Source: an uncultured Eubacteriales bacterium (GTDB lineage: Bacteria > Bacillota > Clostridia > Christensenellales > Christensenellaceae). From it: DNA of 64,000 nt. Positions within the stretch are counted from its first letter, which is position 1. Each line of letters starts with the position of its first letter. The notes under the pieces were generated by a model. That model was not told the DNA's origin. It did no database searches and saw only the letters and a list, made by a program, of their open reading frames with translations. Positions 26,148 to 35,289 of the stretch are shown one piece after another. A program made the translations under genes and the position numbers. The stretch is from contig UQXU01000001.1 of assembly GCA_900545085.1 (NCBI GenBank), forward strand, positions 1-64,000. The letters run 5' to 3'.

Positions 26148-27047
26148 ATGTTATCGAGATACGGGATATTCTGCAAAGTTATCGACACGGGCAGCTTCAC
26201 CAAGGCAGCGGAGATAGCAGGCTATTCTCAAAGCGCTGTCAGCCAAACAGTAAAATCTATCGAACGTGAGCTGGGCTCTGTGCTGATAAACCGCGGGAAG
26301 GACGGCGTGAGCCTGACCTCAGACGGAGAGAGCTATATGCCATATATACGAGCGATATACAGCTCTGAAAAAGCTCTGGCAAAAAAGCGCCGCGAGATGC
26401 TTGGGCTGGAAAACTCCACGATAAGAATAGGCACCTTCAGCAGCGTAAGTCAAAACCTGCTGCCCAATCTGATACAGCAGTTCAAAACTCAGTATCCGAA
26501 CATTCATTTTATACTCAAACAAGGCGAGTACACCAGCATAAGCAAATGGATAAAAGACGGAAGCGTAGATTTCGGTTTTGTAAATATGCAGAGGGCGGAC
26601 GGTCTGATAGTTCAGAAATTTTACCACGACGAAATGATGGCAGTCCTGCCCGCGTCTCATCCTTTGGCCAAGCAGGAGGTCGTCTCTCTGGCTCAGCTGG
26701 CGGACGAGCCGTTCATACTGCTGGACGAAGGAGAACACAGCGTGCCGCTCAGCGCGTTCGAAGAGCGCGGTCTGTCTCCGAACATACAATACAAAGTCAC
26801 TGACGATTATACTATACTCGCGATGGTACGTCAGGGTCTGGGAGTGTCCGTCATGTATCGTCTGCTTCTCTCGAGCTGCGGAGAGGGAATATCTATCAGA
26901 CCCATAAACGAGCTGCTCGAGCGCACGGTCGCCCTCGCATGGGCAGATTGGAACACTCTGTCCATAGCCGCTAAGCAATTCATACACTTTATCTCTCAGA
27001 ATCTCCCCTCCGCATTGACCGACATAAATCTCGATGAACAATTCTAA
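26148..27047 (+). CDS. LysR-family transcriptional regulator
   Basis: A 299-residue regulator. The winged helix-turn-helix is at about 2-60 (GSFTKAAEIAGYSQSAVSQT, then KSIERELGSVLINR). The effector-binding domain at about 90-295 has the type-2 periplasmic-binding fold seen in this family. It is divergent from azlCD, its most likely target. GAGG precedes the ATG by seven bases. The effector is not predictable; a branched-chain amino acid is a reasonable guess from context. Confidence 0.92.
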   Translation: MLSRYGIFCKVIDTGSFTKAAEIAGYSQSAVSQTVKSIERELGSVLINRGKDGVSLTSDGESYMPYIRAIYSSEKALAKKRREMLGLENSTIRIGTFSSVSQNLLPNLIQQFKTQYPNIHFILKQGEYTSISKWIKDGSVDFGFVNMQRADGLIVQKFYHDEMMAVLPASHPLAKQEVVSLAQLADEPFILLDEGEHSVPLSAFEERGLSPNIQYKVTDDYTILAMVRQGLGVSVMYRLLLSSCGEGISIRPINELLERTVALAWADWNTLSIAAKQFIHFISQNLPSALTDINLDEQF

Positions 27048-27056
27048 AATAAAACG

Positions 27057-27079
27057 ACCGCCGGTTTATCTCCGGCGGT
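27057..27079. terminator. Terminator between lysR and the flavin reductase-like gene
   Basis: ACCGCCGG (27057-27064) pairs with CCGGCGGT (27072-27079). On the minus strand TCGTTTTATTTT follows; on the plus strand TTTTG follows. The flanking genes converge, so it probably serves both. Confidence 0.78.
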
Positions 27080-27089
27080 TTTGCTGTAT

Positions 27090-27584
27090 TTATCCGTTAA
27101 TATGTATCTTTTTGATTTCTGCGAAGTACATTGTGTGATAGTCGCCGTCAGCGTAGAACTTGTCTTTTACTTCGGCGTCAAATTCGCTGCCCTCCATCTC
27201 AGTCACCATTACAGTGCTGCACTCGTAGCACATCTCGCATTCCTTGATATACGGCACGTCTATCTCGTCGCTGTCTGCCATAGTGAAACCCAGCTCCTCG
27301 ATCTTATCCATGTCGCGGCCGGACTTCGTTCCGCAGACGTTGCGCTCCTCCAGCATGGTATGCACCTTGGGGACGCAGAGTGTAAAATCGCCGTTTTTCT
27401 CGAGGAAATCGTGAGAGTAGCGCGATTTGCGGATGGGAATCATTATGACGTCTTTGCGGAAAAGACGCCCCATCATGGGCCATCCGACCAGCATTACGTT
27501 TGTCTTGCCGTCTGCCTTGGTGACGAGAAAGACGCCTTCGGAAAAGTTTTCGGATAATTTTGTAAAAGATTCGTAGTTAGTCAT
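27090..27584 (-). CDS. Flavin reductase-like FMN-binding protein
   Basis: A 164-residue protein with the split-barrel fold of flavin reductase/FMN-binding proteins: VFLVTKADGKTNVMLVGWPM at the N-terminus, a PIRKSRYSHDFLEKNGDFTLCVP segment, and an ending of TMYFAEIKKIHING. Such proteins bind FMN and reduce it or use it on small substrates. The start at 27584 (MTNYESF) has AGGAG six bases upstream. It stands alone between lysR and mfd. Confidence 0.85.
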   Translation of the reverse strand: MTNYESFTKLSENFSEGVFLVTKADGKTNVMLVGWPMMGRLFRKDVIMIPIRKSRYSHDFLEKNGDFTLCVPKVHTMLEERNVCGTKSGRDMDKIEELGFTMADSDEIDVPYIKECEMCYECSTVMVTEMEGSEFDAEVKDKFYADGDYHTMYFAEIKKIHING

Positions 27585-27693
27585 TATGTCTCCTTTTTTA
27601 ATAATCAATTTCGCTAAACACTCGCCTGTATTTACTTCATACTAATATATACCATTTGGGCGCGAATTTCAAGTAAGCGCACGCGAACGCCTG

Positions 27694-30600
27694 TCAATTT
27701 ATCTTCGCGCACTCCGCCATATACGTCAAAACGGATGATATCCTGTGCGCCAGCTTTCCGCGAACGTCCATCAGCACAGCGGGAGGATCTGACCTTCTGA
27801 CCGCCGTGCCTTTGTCCCCTGCGATGAGCTGCTTCAATCGGTTCAAATTCACCTCTGCCTCTGCGGCATATTTCAGCTCTATCACATTTCCCTTGCGCAA
27901 TACCGACGACACATGAGCCTTGCTCGCGTATTCCTTTAGGACGGAGGTAGTAACCAGATTTCTCGCTTCCCCGGGCGGCGTGCCGAATCTCTCGGACATC
28001 TCCTCCAGAAGCTCTCTCGCCTCTCTCGCCGTGTGAATATCCGCCGCTTTTCTGTATATCTCCAATCTCAGAGATTGCTCGGGGATGTAGCTCTCGGGCA
28101 GCAGAGCTTCCACGCCCAGGTCTACCGTCGCTTCCGTTTTTACAGATTGTCCCGTCGTAATCTCTCGGGCTGCGTCGCGCAGCATTCGTATGTACAGAGA
28201 ATACCCTATCTGCGCCATATGCCCCGATTGTTCAGCTCCGAGGATGTTCCCCGCTCCGCGTATTTGCAAGTCTCGCATGGCGACGCGCATACCGCTGCCC
28301 AAACGTGTAAACTCACGCAGCGCGCTCAGGCGCTTTGCCGCATCGTCATTCAATTGCTCTCCCAGATGCGTGAAATACGCATATGCCTTGGCGCTTGAAC
28401 GTCCGACTCTCCCTTTTAGCTGATACAGCTGAGCCAGGCCGAAGCAATCCGCCTGATAAACTATGAGCGTATTCACCGCAGGTATATCTATCCCCGATTC
28501 TATTATCGTCGTCGCGACGAGCACATCATACTCTCCTTTGGCGAATTTATCCATCGTGCTCTCCATCTCCGCCTTGCTCTGCCTGCCGTGCGCAAACGTA
28601 ACGCGCACCCCCGACAGTCTGTGCTTGAGATTGAGCATTATTTCGTCCATCTGTTCTATAAGTCTTACGACAAAATACACCTGACCCCCGCGGGCGCGCT
28701 CCCGCTCGACAGCGTCGCATACCAGCTCCCACGAGAACTTCATGACATACGCCGCGACCTCTTTTCTCGTCTCCGGCGGCGTGTCTATCGTGCTCATATC
28801 TCGGATATTCGTCAGCGCCATCTCCATAGTTCTCGGGATAGGCGTAGCCGTGAGCGTGAGAACGTCAATGCTGCGCTTCATGTCTTTTATGCGCTCCTTG
28901 TGCGAGACGCCGAATCTCTGCTCCTCATCGACCACGAGCAGACCCAGCCGCGCAAATTTCACGTCCTTGGAGAGCAGGCCATGCGTGCCGATTATTATAT
29001 CTATCTCCCCGTTTTTCAGTCTCTTGAGTATTTCACTTCTGTTTCGGGAATAGCGCGACAGCATCTCTATAGTTATAGGATAGCCGGAAAATCTCTCCGT
29101 AAAAGTCTGAAAATGCTGACGGCAGAGCAGCGTCGTAGGCACAAGCACGGCGACCTGACGCGAGTTGTCCACCGCTTTGAAGCAGGCTCTCATGGCAACC
29201 TCCGTCTTGCCGTATCCCACATCCGCGAGCAGAAGTCTGTCCATAACTTTATCCGACTCCATATCCCGCTTTATCTGCTCTATACATTCCGCCTGGCCGG
29301 GCGTAGGCTCATATTCAAAGCTGTCCTCAAACTCGCGCTGCCATACGCTGTCCGGTCCGCAGGCAAAGCCCTTCGCATTCGCCCTCTCTGCATAAAGCGC
29401 TACAAGATCCTCGCTCATCTGCTTCACCGACGCGCGCGCCTTTCGCTTCGCATTCTCCCATTTTGCCGTTCCCAGCTTTGAGAGCTGCGCCGCGTCTCCT
29501 TCCGGCCCGATATACTTATCTACCCTGTCCATCTGATCCGTTTTGATGTACAGCATATCTCCGTCAGCGTATTGCAGCTCAAGATATTCCGCGCTCACGC
29601 CATCCACCTGCATTGTTTTAAGCCCGAGGAATCTGCCTTTGCCGTGAGCCTCATGCGTAACTATATCCCCCGCTCGCAGCTCGTCGAGAAGGTCTGTCTT
29701 TTTCTTTTGAGCCTTTTGCGTTTTCTTCGGGCGGCGCATACCGAAAATATCCTTCTCGGACAAAAACAGACGACCCTCGAGCTCAAACCCCGCTCGCAGC
29801 TCGCTTTTCAGGACTACACATCCGCCGTTTACTATTTTATCCTGAGCTACAGGCGCGCTCACTCCTTTGTCCGCCAGAGCGGCGGAAAGTTCCTTCGCTC
29901 GGGAGCCGGCGTAGAGATACACCTCTCTGCCCGCCTCCGTCCGCTGCTTTATCTGATTTGCCAGACTGTCATAATCGAACGCACCCGCAGCCTGATATAT
30001 TTTAAAGTCTATTTCCGGCAGTTTTTCAATATTTTCACCTGCATCTACGACGGCTCTGCCCTCCGTCAGCTTTCTTATATCCTCCCAGCATTCAGCCTCA
30101 CAGCCAAAAGCCAAGGCGTTGGCAGTCTGCTGAGCTATGAATTCATTCGTCTCGCTCCTGTTTTTGTCAAACCGCGCAAACACCGCGCCTACCAGAAAGA
30201 CCGCGCCGCTCTGATAATCCGCCAGCGTCTCATAATTCTCCAAAAGGCCTCCGAAGCCCTCTATCCCCGGCAGCTCTCCCGTTCGTTCGAGTTTGTCCGC
30301 GGCCTCATTTTCTCCGCGTTCCCTCAGATAAGCGCAAATTTTCTCTCTGTTTTCCAGAAGCAGAAGCTCGCGCGCAGGCAGCAGCTCCGCTCTGCATTCT
30401 CCGCCGCTGTATCTCTGAGTCGCCGCGTCGAACGGGCGCACACTCTCTATTTCGTCGTCAAAATAACGTATGCGCACGGGAGACTTCATCCCCGCCGAGA
30501 ACACTTCGACAATCTCGCCCTTCGCGGTAAATTCGCCTTTGGTTTCTATTTGTATCACACGGGAAAACCCCAGCTCCGTCAGCTTCTCCACCAGCTCCGC

Positions 30601-31008
30601 GGGAGGAATGACGTCTCCCTGTTTAAAAACGAGTTTTTCATTCGCAGTGCGCGGCTGCATTTTGTACGTAAAAGCATCTGCACTGCAAAACACCACGCTC
30701 TTCTCGTTGATACGGCTGAGCGCTTCTATCCTCGCCTGCGCACCGTCCATGCTCGCCGCGTCGTATCTTGTAAACGCTACTTCCGCATCGCCTACAAACA
30801 CCTTGTTCGCCGTGGGACATGCCTCATGCGCGGCTCTCGCTTCCGCCTGCGACGGATAGACCGCCGTCACGCCGCCCAGGACGGCAAGCAAATTCTCCAT
30901 CGCGCCGGAAGGTACGCAAAGAGCGCGCACGCGGCGTTTCTGCTCTATCGCTCCGCGCAGCTCCTCCATCGCCTGTGTTTTTTCCAAATACTCAAATACA
31001 GCTCGCAT
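27694..31008 (-). CDS. mfd: Transcription-repair coupling factor
   Basis: A 1104-residue SF2 translocase that removes stalled RNA polymerase at DNA lesions and recruits UvrA. The N-terminal UvrB-like region is followed by an RNA-polymerase-binding CarD-like domain (LRAGDIVTHEAHGKGRFLGL). The helicase core has Walker A GYGKT at 598-602, the DEEQ box, and the motif TGH-like SATPIPR-type segment (TLTATPIPRTMEMAL). The C-terminal TRCF domain ends the protein. The start at 31008 is chosen by the AAGGA site; the frame is open 16 codons further. It follows pth, a frequent order in Firmicutes. Confidence 0.97.
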   Translation of the reverse strand: MRAVFEYLEKTQAMEELRGAIEQKRRVRALCVPSGAMENLLAVLGGVTAVYPSQAEARAAHEACPTANKVFVGDAEVAFTRYDAASMDGAQARIEALSRINEKSVVFCSADAFTYKMQPRTANEKLVFKQGDVIPPAELVEKLTELGFSRVIQIETKGEFTAKGEIVEVFSAGMKSPVRIRYFDDEIESVRPFDAATQRYSGGECRAELLPARELLLLENREKICAYLRERGENEAADKLERTGELPGIEGFGGLLENYETLADYQSGAVFLVGAVFARFDKNRSETNEFIAQQTANALAFGCEAECWEDIRKLTEGRAVVDAGENIEKLPEIDFKIYQAAGAFDYDSLANQIKQRTEAGREVYLYAGSRAKELSAALADKGVSAPVAQDKIVNGGCVVLKSELRAGFELEGRLFLSEKDIFGMRRPKKTQKAQKKKTDLLDELRAGDIVTHEAHGKGRFLGLKTMQVDGVSAEYLELQYADGDMLYIKTDQMDRVDKYIGPEGDAAQLSKLGTAKWENAKRKARASVKQMSEDLVALYAERANAKGFACGPDSVWQREFEDSFEYEPTPGQAECIEQIKRDMESDKVMDRLLLADVGYGKTEVAMRACFKAVDNSRQVAVLVPTTLLCRQHFQTFTERFSGYPITIEMLSRYSRNRSEILKRLKNGEIDIIIGTHGLLSKDVKFARLGLLVVDEEQRFGVSHKERIKDMKRSIDVLTLTATPIPRTMEMALTNIRDMSTIDTPPETRKEVAAYVMKFSWELVCDAVERERARGGQVYFVVRLIEQMDEIMLNLKHRLSGVRVTFAHGRQSKAEMESTMDKFAKGEYDVLVATTIIESGIDIPAVNTLIVYQADCFGLAQLYQLKGRVGRSSAKAYAYFTHLGEQLNDDAAKRLSALREFTRLGSGMRVAMRDLQIRGAGNILGAEQSGHMAQIGYSLYIRMLRDAAREITTGQSVKTEATVDLGVEALLPESYIPEQSLRLEIYRKAADIHTAREARELLEEMSERFGTPPGEARNLVTTSVLKEYASKAHVSSVLRKGNVIELKYAAEAEVNLNRLKQLIAGDKGTAVRRSDPPAVLMDVRGKLAHRISSVLTYMAECAKIN

Positions 31009-31096
31009 TTTCCTTATTTCTTCCCCCGAGAAATACAAATATACGGCACACTGCAAAATATGCCGTTTATATTAATCTACAGTTTATTTTAATTAA

Positions 31097-31648
31097 TCAG
31101 TTAAACTCCTGCTGCGCCGCCGCGACTCCCTCGCTCACTATTTTCATAGCCGCTCTCGCCGCCGTCTGCGCGCTGCTCGTAAGCTCCGCCATTTGCGCTC
31201 GGCCGAGCTTTCCTATTACGTAGCGTATCAAATCTCCTCCGGCCGGCGGCCTGCCTATTCCTATGCGCACGCGAACAAAATCCGAACCCACGTTCGCTAT
31301 CAAGGATTTCATGCCGTTGTGCGTGCCCGCGCTGCCGCCCTTGCGGACGCGAAGCTTCCCCGCGGGGAGGTCTATATCGTCGTATATGACTATCAGATTC
31401 TCCGGCGGAATGCCGTAAAAATTCATAGCCTGACGCACTGAGTTTCCCGAGAGATTCATATACGTCGTCGGCTTGAGAATGCAAACCTTCTCTCCGTTAA
31501 ACCTGCATTCCGCTATCTTCCCTTCAAACTTGCGCTTGAGCGAGCCGCCCATCTCGGACAGCAAAAAATCCGCGGCGATATATCCCGCGTTATGTCTTGT
31601 ATTTTTATATTTTAGACCTGGGTTCCCCAGCCCTGCTATTATATACAT
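31097..31648 (-). CDS. pth: Peptidyl-tRNA hydrolase
   Basis: A 183-residue enzyme that frees tRNA from peptidyl-tRNA dropped by ribosomes. Catalytic landmarks are N10 and H19 (GLGNPGLKYKNTRHNAG), and the YDDIDLPAGKLRVRKGG segment holding the catalytic aspartate, followed by GTHNGMKS. AGGAG precedes the ATG. It sits between glmU and mfd in the same direction. In many Firmicutes prs lies between glmU and pth; here it is missing. Confidence 0.97.
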   Translation of the reverse strand: MYIIAGLGNPGLKYKNTRHNAGYIAADFLLSEMGGSLKRKFEGKIAECRFNGEKVCILKPTTYMNLSGNSVRQAMNFYGIPPENLIVIYDDIDLPAGKLRVRKGGSAGTHNGMKSLIANVGSDFVRVRIGIGRPPAGGDLIRYVIGKLGRAQMAELTSSAQTAARAAMKIVSEGVAAAQQEFN

Positions 31649-31666
31649 TTATTCTCCTGATTTCGG

Positions 31667-31697
31667 AGCCGGGGGAGCGGCGCTCCGCCCCCCCGGT
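31667..31697. repeat. GC-rich hairpin between glmU and pth
   Basis: The space contains CCGGGGG and CCCCCGG arms with AGCG/CGCT nested inside. There is no T-run after it on the minus strand, so it is probably not an intrinsic terminator. It lies just before the pth ribosome binding site and could affect pth translation or glmU mRNA ends. Confidence 0.45.
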
Positions 31698-31706
31698 ATC
31701 CGTTTC

Positions 31707-33089
31707 TTACTTGCTTCTCTTGTACATACCCTTCGCTCTGCCCGCTTTTATCACCTCGCGCGCCCGAGCTATGCAAAGCGCATTGTCCGGTACGTCCTGC
31801 GTGACAGTCGCTCCGGCGGCGATATACGCTCCGTGCCCCACCTCCACGGGAGAGATGAGGTTCGTATTGCATCCTATGAAACAGCCGTCCCCTACGGTTA
31901 TGCGATTTTTATTCTGTCCGTCATAATTTACAAACACAACTCCGCAGCCTATATTGCAGTCCGCGCCCACATCTCCGTCTCCTACGTAGGTCAGATGCGA
32001 CACCTTGGTTCCGTCTCCCAAATTCGAGTTCTTCACCTCTACAAAATCTCCGATACGGCATTCGCTGCCTATGTTGGAGCCGGGGCGCAGATAAGCATAC
32101 GGCCCTATCTGACTGTTTTCACCGACAGCGCTCTCCAGTATGACGCTGTTTTGGACAGTCGCTCCGTCTGCGATTTTGGAGTCTTTTATTCTGCTCCCGG
32201 GATAAAGCGTAACGCCTGCGCCTATCTCGCTCGCGCCTTCTATAACTACGCCGGGATATATTACCGTATCCTCGCCTATTTTCACATCGGCCTCTATATA
32301 TACCGCCTTGGGGTCTATCATCATTACGCCCGCTTCGGTATGAGCGCGGTTTATTCTCGCGCGGATAATCTCCGCCGCTTCCGCAAGCTGCGTCTTTGTA
32401 TTTACTCCGGAAAGCTCGCTCATATCCTCAACGGATTTCGCCGCCACTCTCAACCCCGCATCGGCAAACACCTGAACGAGGTCTGTAAGATAGTATTCGC
32501 CTTTTTTGTTGTCGTTTTTCAAATCGCCTATGTGTTTTAACAAAGCGTCTGTTCGGATGCAGTAGCATGATAAATTGATTTCTTTTATCTTCTTCTGCTC
32601 GTCCGTCGCGTCGTTTTCTTCGACGATCCCGGTCACGCCGCCGCCCTGGCGCACTATCCTGCCGTAGCCTGTCGGATTTTCTGCAATCCCGGTGAGCAGC
32701 ATCATATCGTATCCCAAAAGCGAACAGTTGTCGCAGAGCGCCTGCATCGTTTCCCGTCTCACGAGCGGCATATCTCCGGCGATTATAACGGTATATTTAC
32801 TGCCGCGCACAGCCTCGGCGGCGGATTTTACCGCATCTCCCGTCCCGAGCTGCCTCTCCTGCACCGCAAAAACAAACCCGCTCCCCGCCGCTTCTTCTAT
32901 CGCCGCCCTGTTTTTCGGACTTACAATTATAACAGGCATCCCGAAGTCTCCTCCCGAGACAGCCTGCGCCGCCCATTCCAGCATCGTCTTGCCCGCGATT
33001 TTATGCAGCACCTTGGGTATGCTTGATTTCATGCGCGTTCCTTCGCCCGCCGCCATGACGAGCGCCGCGTATTTTTTGTTGTCAGTCAT
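31707..33089 (-). CDS. glmU: Bifunctional GlmU, UDP-GlcNAc synthesis
   Basis: A 460-residue enzyme that acetylates glucosamine-1-phosphate and couples it to UTP, supplying cell-wall precursor. The N-terminal uridyltransferase has MAAGEGTRMKSSIPKVLHKI. The C-terminal left-handed beta-helix carries hexapeptide repeats (LYPGSRIKDSKIADGATVQN and following) and the acetyltransferase end with KNSNLGDGTKVSHLTYVGD. Length is standard. It is the first gene of glmU-pth-mfd. Confidence 0.97.
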   Translation of the reverse strand: MTDNKKYAALVMAAGEGTRMKSSIPKVLHKIAGKTMLEWAAQAVSGGDFGMPVIIVSPKNRAAIEEAAGSGFVFAVQERQLGTGDAVKSAAEAVRGSKYTVIIAGDMPLVRRETMQALCDNCSLLGYDMMLLTGIAENPTGYGRIVRQGGGVTGIVEENDATDEQKKIKEINLSCYCIRTDALLKHIGDLKNDNKKGEYYLTDLVQVFADAGLRVAAKSVEDMSELSGVNTKTQLAEAAEIIRARINRAHTEAGVMMIDPKAVYIEADVKIGEDTVIYPGVVIEGASEIGAGVTLYPGSRIKDSKIADGATVQNSVILESAVGENSQIGPYAYLRPGSNIGSECRIGDFVEVKNSNLGDGTKVSHLTYVGDGDVGADCNIGCGVVFVNYDGQNKNRITVGDGCFIGCNTNLISPVEVGHGAYIAAGATVTQDVPDNALCIARAREVIKAGRAKGMYKRSK

Positions 33090-33172
33090 AGTTCTCTTAC
33101 CTTTTCTAATCAGGATCTAATCAGGAGCAAAGACAACGCCTGCAAGCGCTGCCTCCGCTCAATTTAATTAAT

Positions 33173-33988
33173 TCATTTTACCTGCGGCTTGAACGTATAT
33201 TTTCCGTTCGCGAGCAGTCTCGGCTTTTTGCCTTCTACTCCTGCCGCATAATACAGCCCCAGCAGCTCCTGAAGCTCAAATTCGCCGCTGAATATGTTAT
33301 ATGCAATATCCGTGCTGTTCAGCTTGTCGCGCAGAGCCATAAATCCGTAAATAGCTATGGTCGCATGGTCAAAGCCGAAGCCTCCAGTATCCATTATCTC
33401 ATCCTCTACAGATATATGCTCTCCATAAACCATCGTGCGCTTAACCTTGGGATGCAGCTCAACGTCTCCGCATTTAAGCAGCAGAGATATGTCTTTAACC
33501 ACTACCGTTGCGCCGCCTACCTCATAGTAATTCTCATGAATGTCGAAATGCTCTACGTCGAACCACTGCGCCCTGGCCGCATCGTCGCCCGCCTTGGGGA
33601 CGAGTTTTTCGTGATCCATAAAAGCGAGAAACTCCGGCGAGAGATTGCGCTGGCGCGGGTCTCTGTCCGGCTCGCCCATTACGGTGAATATCTCGGCGTA
33701 TACGCCCTCTACGCCCGTTTCTTCTTTAAGCTCTCTCTGAACAGCCTCGTCCAGAGATTCTCCCTTCTCGATGAAGCCGCCCGGGTACGCCCAATCTCCG
33801 CGATACGGGAAGCCGCCGCGCTGTATGAGCAGCGTTTTCAGCTTTTTAAGCTTTTTGTCATAGCTGAAAAGCACCATGTCCACTGCAACAGCAGGGTTGG
33901 ACAAAGCGTATACCGTAGGGTCAAACGCCTCTATGAAATCCGCTTCTTCCTGAGTTTTCGGAACGTATTTTGGTATTTTGATTTTCAT
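33173..33988 (-). CDS. Nudix hydrolase related to NrtR regulators
   Basis: A 271-residue protein. The Nudix box at 71-92 is complete (G71, E77, R85-E86, E89-E90, G92), so hydrolase activity is likely. The region FDHATIAIYGFMALRDKL to FELQELLGLYYAAG resembles the start of the C-terminal winged helix of NrtR, the ADP-ribose-sensing repressor of NAD genes. The stretch that would hold the recognition helix appears missing, and the protein ends soon after. The start at 33988 has AGGAG six bases upstream. Substrate is probably an ADP-ribose-like nucleotide. Confidence 0.85.
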   Translation of the reverse strand: MKIKIPKYVPKTQEEADFIEAFDPTVYALSNPAVAVDMVLFSYDKKLKKLKTLLIQRGGFPYRGDWAYPGGFIEKGESLDEAVQRELKEETGVEGVYAEIFTVMGEPDRDPRQRNLSPEFLAFMDHEKLVPKAGDDAARAQWFDVEHFDIHENYYEVGGATVVVKDISLLLKCGDVELHPKVKRTMVYGEHISVEDEIMDTGGFGFDHATIAIYGFMALRDKLNSTDIAYNIFSGEFELQELLGLYYAAGVEGKKPRLLANGKYTFKPQVK

Positions 33989-34109
33989 GCAATCTCCTTC
34001 TGCCTGCTGAAACACGCGGGCAACATATAAAATTTATACTCACGGCGTCAAAACGACGGGACCGCGCCCTTTCGTCGAATGCACCGCTTGACATACGGCG
34101 CCTCCGGTC

Positions 34110-35192
34110 TTAAACCGCGCCGATAACCTCGTCTATCACTCCGCCGCCTATGCACTCGTCTCCAATATACAAAACCGCATACTGACCGGGAGTCACCGCT
34201 CGCTGCGGCTTCTCGAATTTCAGCCTTATCCTGCCGTCCTCCACGAAAGCACGCGCGCGCTGATCCGGCTGGCGATATCTGACTTTTGCGCAGCAGTCGA
34301 ATTCCCCTGTGTATTCTGTAGAAATAAAATTGAATTTGCCTGTCAGCAGCTCTGTCGAATACAGCTCCGGAGCATCTCCCTGCACGACATACAGAGTGTT
34401 TGTCTCCAAATCCTTCTTCGCCACGAACCATCTTTCGCCCGTGCCGCATCCGCCTATATCCAGACCGCGGCGCTGGCCGAGAGTGTAGTACATCAGCCCT
34501 ATGTGCGTTCCGACTTTTTCTCCCGAGAGCGTGCGTATAACGCCCGGACGCGCCGGCATATATCTGCGCAGAAAATCACGGAACTTTCTCTCGCCTATAA
34601 AACATATTCCCGTGGAATCCTTCTTCTCCGCCACCTTCAGCCCGTGCTTTCTCGCGATGTCCCTCACCTCGCTCTTCAGCATTCCTCCGACGGGGAATTC
34701 CGCCCGCTCAATCTGAGCCTTGTTGAGCATACACAGGAAATAAGACTGGTCCTTCCCCGGGTCTGCACCCTTGAGCAGATGCGCTCCGTCCTCCCGCCTG
34801 TCTATCTGAGCGTAATGCCCCGTCGCGAGAGAGGCCGCGCCCATATCCATGCAAAAGTTCAAAAATGCGTCGAACTTTATCTCCTTGTTGCAAAGCACGT
34901 CGGGATTCGGCGTTCTCCCCGCCTCGTATTCGGAGAGAAAATATTTAAACACTCTCTGCCAATATTCATCTTGAAAGTTGACAGAATAATACGGAATGTC
35001 TATCTGATCGCAGACGCGGCGCACGTCGTTATAATCCTCCGCCGCCGAACACGCCCCGTCGTCATCCGTTTCATCCCAGTTTTTCATAAATACGCCGACG
35101 ACCTCCCTGCCCTGCTCCTTCAAAAGCAAAGCCGTCACCGCGGAGTCCACTCCTCCGCTCATTCCCACTGCTACTCTGTCTCTCGTATCCAA
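34110..35192 (-). CDS. mnmA: tRNA-specific 2-thiouridylase MnmA
   Basis: A 360-residue enzyme that thiolates U34 of tRNAs for Lys, Glu and Gln, using sulfur passed from a cysteine desulfurase. The PP-loop GMSGGVDSAV starts at residue 10, and the catalytic cysteines are C101 (VLCNKEIKF) and C196 (DSTGICFIGE). The start codon is TTG, five bases after GGAGG. The iscS/iscU pair at 50 kb could be its sulfur source. It appears to be transcribed alone or with the upstream lipoprotein gene. Confidence 0.97.
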   Translation of the reverse strand: MDTRDRVAVGMSGGVDSAVTALLLKEQGREVVGVFMKNWDETDDDGACSAAEDYNDVRRVCDQIDIPYYSVNFQDEYWQRVFKYFLSEYEAGRTPNPDVLCNKEIKFDAFLNFCMDMGAASLATGHYAQIDRREDGAHLLKGADPGKDQSYFLCMLNKAQIERAEFPVGGMLKSEVRDIARKHGLKVAEKKDSTGICFIGERKFRDFLRRYMPARPGVIRTLSGEKVGTHIGLMYYTLGQRRGLDIGGCGTGERWFVAKKDLETNTLYVVQGDAPELYSTELLTGKFNFISTEYTGEFDCCAKVRYRQPDQRARAFVEDGRIRLKFEKPQRAVTPGQYAVLYIGDECIGGGVIDEVIGAV

Positions 35193-35289
35193 TTATGCCT
35201 CCAAATTTCAGCCGGGAGCAATTTCTCATACTTCTCCCGTCTAAAGCTGCTTATCTTTTTATATTATTATCTGACTTATCGTATTTTTC

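Noticed and set aside
29572-31092. 506-codon open frame on the plus strand
   Set aside because: Lies entirely opposite mfd, whose protein matches its family along its whole length; the antisense translation has no recognisable domain and no ribosome site.
31473-32540. 355-codon plus-strand frame
   Set aside because: Antisense to pth and glmU, both full-length and conserved; translation is arginine- and tyrosine-rich as expected of a shadow frame.
33098-33125. Tandem CTAATCAGGA repeat upstream of glmU
   Set aside because: Two short units only, overlapping the upstream side of the glmU ribosome site; probably a local duplication without function.
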